The position numbers and the translations under genes were made by a program. The notes beneath the pieces were generated by a model, which saw only the letters and a program-made list of their open reading frames with translations, had not been told where the DNA came from and made no database searches. 64,000 nucleotides of DNA from Nitrososphaerales archaeon (GTDB taxonomy: Archaea > Thermoproteota > Nitrososphaeria > Nitrososphaerales > Gagatemarchaeaceae), in contig JAJTZB010000002.1 in NCBI GenBank assembly GCA_032906765.1, positions 124,001 to 188,000 of the forward strand. The letters are read 5' to 3'. Shown in pieces: positions 59,872 through 64,000 of the stretch; positions within the stretch are counted from its first letter, which is position 1, and every line of letters begins with the position of its first letter.

Positions 59872-61333
59872 CCCTGGCCAGCGAGATGCATCCGGCGCCG
59901 TCAACCCTACCGACTACGACCTTCTTGTAGCCCATCGACCTGAGCCTTCGCTCCGCATCCTGCAGCCCGCCCTCTGGTTCGCCCCCGCCTCCCACGAGAT
60001 GAGTGAAGGGGTAGACGAAGTCCAGCTCCGCGGGGTAGAGTCCGAGCTCGGCGCTCATCTTGTAGACGTCGTATCTCCCCTCCGGGCGCCTGCCTTCCTT
60101 GAACCTCAACCTGGTGATCGGAAGACCGCTAGAGGAGAGTAGGAGGAGGGCAGTTCCTGTAGTCCTCCTCATCGCGCCCCCCAGGTTGCGCCGGGCGATG
60201 GAAATCTCTGGCCTGTGTCCGTCTGTTTCCCCCCTCATCAGTAGTCCCTTCTCCTTCATGGATGCCGTGCCTCTCTCGAACAGCTTCGCTTCCTTCGCGA
60301 GCTCGCGGAACGCTTCTTGGAGCCGCGGGTGTGTTGCCGCCTTTTCCTCGACCAGGTCCCAGAGCCTGCCTTCTGCTATCGCCTCCTTGCAGCTCTCGAG
60401 TTCCTTTCTGAGGACGTGCAGGTTGTGAAGCGCCAGCAACCTCGTCCTGTCCTTCTCCTCGAGCTCCAGAATCCCTCCCACGGATGTCTTGGAGCAGACA
60501 GGGCAGCTACAGGGCAGGTACTTCATCTCGCGGAGTTTGGAAGCGCCGCGCCCCGTCATGTACCTCCCGTCGCGGGCGAACAGGATGTAGCTCGCAGAGT
60601 CGAACGTGTCGCAGCCGAGGGCGACCGCCATCGCCATCGTGTGAGGGTGTCCGGCGCCAAACAGGTGGAGAGGCATAGAGTAGGGCATCGCGCGGCGGGT
60701 CGCGACGATCATTCCAACCAGCTCCGTGTACCTGTAGTTTTCCATCACCTGGACTGGACTTCCGAGCGCGAGGAAGCCAAAGCCAGCGTTCACGAGGGAC
60801 GATGCCGACCTCTTCAGCAGGTCTGGGAAGAGGCCTCCCTGCACAGGTCCCACCCAGACTGTCTTCGATGCGCCGAATTCCCTGATTGTCGCCAAAGCGT
60901 TCTTCAGGCTGTACTCCATCGTCCCCTTCGCGTACTTCCTCGATTGCGAGTAGCCCGTCGGTCTGTCGAGCGTGACTGCGAGGTCGGATCCCATCCGCGA
61001 CTGGAACGAGGCTATCTCGCTGTACGTCACGTCCAGGTCGCCGTACTCGAGCACCTGGTAACCGCCAGAGTCAGTCATGAAGAGCCCGTCGAAGTCCAGC
61101 AGCCTGTGGATTCCATCCGTCAGAACCTCGTCCCTGCGCCGCTTGTAGAGGATGTAGGAATTGGTCATCAGCCCCCCGAACCCCATCTCCTTCAGCTCGC
61201 GGAGCTCTACGAGCTGGTTGACAGGATGCACAACCGGAAAGAGATAGGGCGTCTCCACGCTCCTGCCCCCAACTTCCAGCTTCCCTATCCTGCCCAGCAG
61301 GTCGGACTCCCTGACCTCGAAGGAATGTCCCAT
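59804..61333 (-). CDS. tgtA: Archaeosine tRNA-guanine transglycosylase
   Basis: About 509 residues. The TIM-barrel catalytic domain has FMTDSGGYQV (near residue 86), LAVTLDRPTG (near 120) and PVQGGLFPDL. The zinc site is CSCPVC (near 275) with a later His. An archaeal C-terminal extension follows (about 330-490). It exchanges guanine 15 of tRNA for preQ0 on the way to archaeosine. ATG 61333 fits a GTATAC box about 28 nt upstream. The Arg/Ser-rich tail is encoded opposite the end of the PAC2 gene. Confidence 0.92.
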   Translation of the reverse strand: MGHSFEVRESDLLGRIGKLEVGGRSVETPYLFPVVHPVNQLVELRELKEMGFGGLMTNSYILYKRRRDEVLTDGIHRLLDFDGLFMTDSGGYQVLEYGDLDVTYSEIASFQSRMGSDLAVTLDRPTGYSQSRKYAKGTMEYSLKNALATIREFGASKTVWVGPVQGGLFPDLLKRSASSLVNAGFGFLALGSPVQVMENYRYTELVGMIVATRRAMPYSMPLHLFGAGHPHTMAMAVALGCDTFDSASYILFARDGRYMTGRGASKLREMKYLPCSCPVCSKTSVGGILELEEKDRTRLLALHNLHVLRKELESCKEAIAEGRLWDLVEEKAATHPRLQEAFRELAKEAKLFERGTASMKEKGLLMRGETDGHRPEISIARRNLGGAMRRTTGTALLLLSSSGLPITRLRFKEGRRPEGRYDVYKMSAELGLYPAELDFVYPFTHLVGGGGEPEGGLQDAERRLRSMGYKKVVVGRVDGAGCISLARARSRRKRRGGAPSPRSPSSRPR

Positions 61334-61368
61334 CCTTGTCTTCACTGCTTGACCGACCAAGTATACAG

Positions 61369-61377
61369 TCTTAAATC
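61369..61377. promoter_or_regulatory. Divergent TATA box between tgtA and PMT gene
   Basis: CTTAAATCC lies about 26 nt before GTG 61399 on the plus strand. Read in reverse (GATTTAAG) it lies about 40 nt before the tgtA ATG. The arrangement parallels the shared box at 4739. Confidence 0.45.
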
Positions 61378-61398
61378 CAGTTGGCCGAGGGTCGCTTC

Positions 61399-62982
61399 GT
61401 GCAAGTCCCCGAGGTTGCACCCACTTCGCCCTCTCAGACGCGATGGAAGAGGGTCCTCAGGTACAGCGCAGTAGTTGCAATCGCGAGCCTCCTCGCCCTC
61501 TGTCTCTTCCTGATCCTGAACGCCCACTCGCCCTCGGCATACTTCGTAGTCGCAGCTCAGGCCTCGGCCGTCCTGGCTACGCTAGGGGCTGCCGCAGCGG
61601 TCATCGCAGGGGCGAGGCACTTCACCCTGACGCGGCCGGAGATGCGGTGGGCCGTCCTCTTCCTCGTCCTGGTATCAGTGGCAGTCTTCGGCGCTCACCT
61701 CTACGTGATCAACTCCCCGCCAACCACGCAGTGCACGAACTCGACCAAGCTGGGGTGCATAATGGACGAGGTCTTCTACGTGCCCGCCGCCCAGACCCTG
61801 CTCTCCGGAAATCAGTGCGCGCCCTACGCCGACAACTGCAATCTGGAGCACCCGTTCCTTGCGAAGGCTCTCATAGCCGCAGGGACTGCGGTCTTCGGGT
61901 CGAACGACCTCGGCTGGAGGGTCTTCAACGCCCTGTTGGGGACGCTCAGCATCCCACTGCTCTTCGTCCTAATCTACCTGCTCTCGGGCAACAGGAGGCT
62001 GTCCTACTTCTCTGCGTTCCTCTTTTCGGTGGACACGATGTTCTTCGTCCACTCTTCCGCCGCCCTGATAGACATCCCCTCGATCTTCTTCTCGCTCCTG
62101 GCCTTCGTGCTCTACTTCTGGCGTGCGAGGTTCTGGCGCATTGACAACGTGACTGCATCGGGCGCCATGCTCGGGCTTGCACTACTCTCCAAGGAGACAG
62201 CCGTGTTCGCTGTCGCCGTCCTGTTCACCTACCAGCTCATCTTCGCCGAGGGGACGCTCAAGCACGCCTTCATTGAGACGGCCAAACTCCTCGCGGTCGC
62301 AGCCCTCGTCTTCTTCGCCGGCCTGCAGGTGTACGACACGCTGTTCACTTCCGCCACGGTCCCGACCTTCGTCCAACAGGTTGCTTTCATCTTCAAGTAC
62401 GGGTCGGGGCTCGACTGCCCTCCCGCGGCCCTCGCCGTAGTCCCGAAGTGCGGGATGTGGGTCGATTCACTCTTCCACGCCTACATCACCCCTCTGAACT
62501 GGCTCACATACTACCCGCCAGTGTCGTACTTCGTCACGACAGTCACCACCACTGTGGGCAGCGGACCGGGCGCCACCTCCTCCAGCTTCATCGGCGTGGG
62601 CTACTACGGTGTCAACAACGTCATCATGCTCTGGGCGGTCTTGGTGTGGGTCCCGCTCGCGGTCTACAGACTCCTGCGAAGGAGACCCGAGGGCGAGCCC
62701 GTCTCGCGCGACGACAGGACGACCTTGTTCCTACTCGTCTGGCTCGTCTGGACCTATCTACCGTACATCGGCCTCTGGCTTTACGGCCGCGTCACCTACC
62801 CGTTCTACATTCTTCCAGCCGTGCCTGCGCTTTCCGCTGGCGCTGCCTACTTCTCCACGCGTGAGTGGTTCCCAAGGTGGCTCGCGGTTGTCTATCTTCT
62901 CGCCGCGTTGGTCTGGTTTGTGATCTATTTCCCGGTCAAGGACTTCCTTCCGGTGATACTCAGGGTCTGGCTCGGCCGCTAA
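61399..62982 (+). CDS. PMT-like (GT39) membrane mannosyltransferase
   Basis: A roughly 527-residue GT-C protein with about 12 hydrophobic helices. The first large extracytoplasmic loop carries MDEVFYVPAA (acidic DE catalytic motif) and LEHPFLAKAL, the pattern of dolichyl-phosphate-mannose protein mannosyltransferases. RLSYFSAFLFSVDTMFFVHS is the conserved helix region. It would transfer a sugar from a polyprenyl-phosphate donor to protein outside the cell. GTG 61399 is chosen over TTG 61381 from the TATA position. Confidence 0.8.
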   Translation: MQVPEVAPTSPSQTRWKRVLRYSAVVAIASLLALCLFLILNAHSPSAYFVVAAQASAVLATLGAAAAVIAGARHFTLTRPEMRWAVLFLVLVSVAVFGAHLYVINSPPTTQCTNSTKLGCIMDEVFYVPAAQTLLSGNQCAPYADNCNLEHPFLAKALIAAGTAVFGSNDLGWRVFNALLGTLSIPLLFVLIYLLSGNRRLSYFSAFLFSVDTMFFVHSSAALIDIPSIFFSLLAFVLYFWRARFWRIDNVTASGAMLGLALLSKETAVFAVAVLFTYQLIFAEGTLKHAFIETAKLLAVAALVFFAGLQVYDTLFTSATVPTFVQQVAFIFKYGSGLDCPPAALAVVPKCGMWVDSLFHAYITPLNWLTYYPPVSYFVTTVTTTVGSGPGATSSSFIGVGYYGVNNVIMLWAVLVWVPLAVYRLLRRRPEGEPVSRDDRTTLFLLVWLVWTYLPYIGLWLYGRVTYPFYILPAVPALSAGAAYFSTREWFPRWLAVVYLLAALVWFVIYFPVKDFLPVILRVWLGR

Positions 62983-63043
62983 ATCACAATCTTGTCGAAT
63001 GCATGACTCAAGGCATATACTAATTAGCAACCTCCCGCTAACT

Positions 63044-63799
63044 ATGCACAGGGGAGCCATGAGCCGAGTCGCCGACGTCAAGACGAGGATTTCTTCCGTT
63101 GAGCTCCTGGCCACTCTGAAGAAGAGCTACAGCTACCGCGAGCTCTCTGCGATTTTGGGCCTGTCCGCACCGATACTCAGCAGGTACGTGAGGGGCCATG
63201 TGCTGCCGAGCGCGACGAGGTCTGAGAAATTCATCGCCACCTTCAGGGAGAAGCTGCTCAGAAAGATAGTCTTGGACGCGGTCAAGGTCAACCCCGACGG
63301 GTCCTACGACATCAGCGCCGTAGTCTCAAACGTCGGCCTCCTGAGGCAGATAGCGAAGGTCGTCTACAGCGAGTTCAGCTTGGTCCATGTCGACAAGGTT
63401 CTAACCATGGAGGTCGACGGTATCCCTCTCGCCGTCGAGGTGGCTGGGGAGTTCAACGTCAACGTGGCCGTTGCCAGGGTGGAGAGGGACCTCGGAGTCG
63501 AGGAGTTCCTCGAGCAGAAGGTCGTCTATTCGCCGTCCAGTGTGAAATACCTCTACCTCCCGCGTCCCGCCTTCAAGAAGGGGGAGCACGTCCTGATAGT
63601 AGACGATATGGTCAGGTCTGGGGTCACGATCGAGGCTCTCACCAACCTCGCAGAGAAGGCGAAAGCCAAGGTGGTCGGGGTCTTCTCCATAGCCTCCGTC
63701 GACCAGTCGATGCCCAAGCTGAAGAGCAGGCTGGGCCTGACGTGCCCGATCGAATCCTTGGTTACGCTCGAGCACAAGGTGAGGCACTACGCATTCTAG
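63044..63799 (+). CDS. HTH-phosphoribosyltransferase regulator (GfcR-like)
   Basis: The 251-residue protein has an N-terminal helix-turn-helix (about 10-60, YSYRELSAILGLSAPILSRY) and a type I phosphoribosyltransferase domain with the PRPP loop VLIVDDMVRSGVT (near 184-196). The combination matches archaeal GfcR-like regulators and adenine-PRTase-like transcription factors. ATG 63044 lies about 27 nt after CATATACTA, giving a leaderless mRNA. An upstream ATG at 62999 lies before that box. Confidence 0.78.
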   Translation: MHRGAMSRVADVKTRISSVELLATLKKSYSYRELSAILGLSAPILSRYVRGHVLPSATRSEKFIATFREKLLRKIVLDAVKVNPDGSYDISAVVSNVGLLRQIAKVVYSEFSLVHVDKVLTMEVDGIPLAVEVAGEFNVNVAVARVERDLGVEEFLEQKVVYSPSSVKYLYLPRPAFKKGEHVLIVDDMVRSGVTIEALTNLAEKAKAKVVGVFSIASVDQSMPKLKSRLGLTCPIESLVTLEHKVRHYAF

Positions 63800-63811
63800 G
63801 AGTGCTTGACT

Positions 63812-64000
63812 GTGCAGCGATTCTCGATAGGCGGCTCATTTGTGGCCGAGGTCATCCCTCCAAGGAAGAAGGATTCGCACAAGAGGATGAACGGCACCGT
63901 GTGCGTGGTAGGCGGGAGCAGGCTGTACCACGGGGCCCCGTTCCTGTGCGCAACGGGTGCCATGCGGGCCGGCGTAGACCTCGTCTACATTGCAGTTCCA
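63812..64000 (+). CDS. nnrD: ADP-dependent NAD(P)H-hydrate dehydratase, N-terminal part
   Basis: From GTG 63812 (preceded by GGAG at 63799-63802) the visible 63 codons read EVIPPRKKDSHKRMNGTVCV, then VGGSRLYHGAPFLCATGAM and RAGVDLVYIAVP. This is the ribokinase-like NnrD/YjeF C-domain start, which repairs hydrated NADH. The gene runs off the window. It follows the PRTase-type regulator by 12 nt. Confidence 0.8.
   Translation, partial: MQRFSIGGSFVAEVIPPRKKDSHKRMNGTVCVVGGSRLYHGAPFLCATGAMRAGVDLVYIAVP

Overview
The window is GC-rich archaeal DNA from a TACK-type archaeon, most likely a Nitrososphaeria/Thaumarchaeota relative that does not show ammonia-oxidation genes here. The evidence is an ESCRT-III/Vps4 (CdvB/CdvC) division locus, TFB, Alba, deoxyhypusine synthase, archaeosine tRNA-guanine transglycosylase, ribosomal proteins L38e and L40e, an aCPSF2-type RNase, and TATA boxes about 26 nt upstream of many leaderless GTG and TTG starts. 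An aa3-type oxygen reductase with cupredoxins indicates aerobic respiration. A very large sedolisin (S53) protease hints at an acidic habitat (inference).

Layout. 1-6743: a Tad-like type IV pilus locus. A VirB4/HerA-like (DUF87) ATPase, a Flp-like prepilin, two TadB/TadC membrane proteins and the TadA motor lie on the minus strand, divergent from a cluster of TadE/pseudopilin-like proteins. The two arms share one TATA box. 6694-11007: TFB, deoxyhypusine synthase and a K+-independent-type membrane pyrophosphatase. 11004-11952: a 20-bp palindrome, a LAGLIDADG endonuclease gene broken by an in-frame amber codon, and tRNA-Cys. 12128-17233: terminal oxidase (subunit II, fused I+III, a small subunit), a double cupredoxin and a diiron protein. 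17160-28587: MFS transporter, zinc-ribbon protein, CysRS, glycosidase-like protein, MBL nuclease, flippase, IleRS. 28638-29590: an arsenic methyltransferase gene inside what looks like a small transposase-less cassette. 29596-37141: phosphoesterase and a division region with two CdvB paralogues and CdvC, separated by unknown genes and decayed DNA. 37202-47877: housekeeping genes (AspRS, KH protein, Alba, SucCD, L40e, tRNA-Val, RNase HI, CBS, TRAM, L38e, presenilin-like protease, aCPSF2), a solo TnpB and a transposase remnant. 53471-64000: membrane protein, SDR, giant S53 protease, PAC2 protein, ArcTGT, PMT-like glycosyltransferase, PRTase-type regulator and the start of NnrD.

The standout is 47936-53411, a 5476-bp transposon delimited to the base by roughly 62-bp terminal inverted repeats and a perfect 8-bp target duplication (CCCCGCCT). 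It carries a fused restriction-modification enzyme, an AbrB-like regulator divergent from a 31-residue acidic peptide and a SWIM/zinc-ribbon DDE transposase, a DUF3800 gene, and a three-way-junction RNA-like structure directly after DUF3800. Three copies of one operator-like motif surround the shared promoter between the regulator and the transposase. The arsM cassette has related ends and a near-perfect 8-bp duplication, so the same transposase family may move small non-autonomous cargo units in this genome. The second candidate system is the pilus locus, where the VirB4-like ATPase overlaps the pilin gene. That arrangement suggests a DNA-exchange machine analogous to the crenarchaeal Ced/Ted systems rather than adhesion alone (inference).
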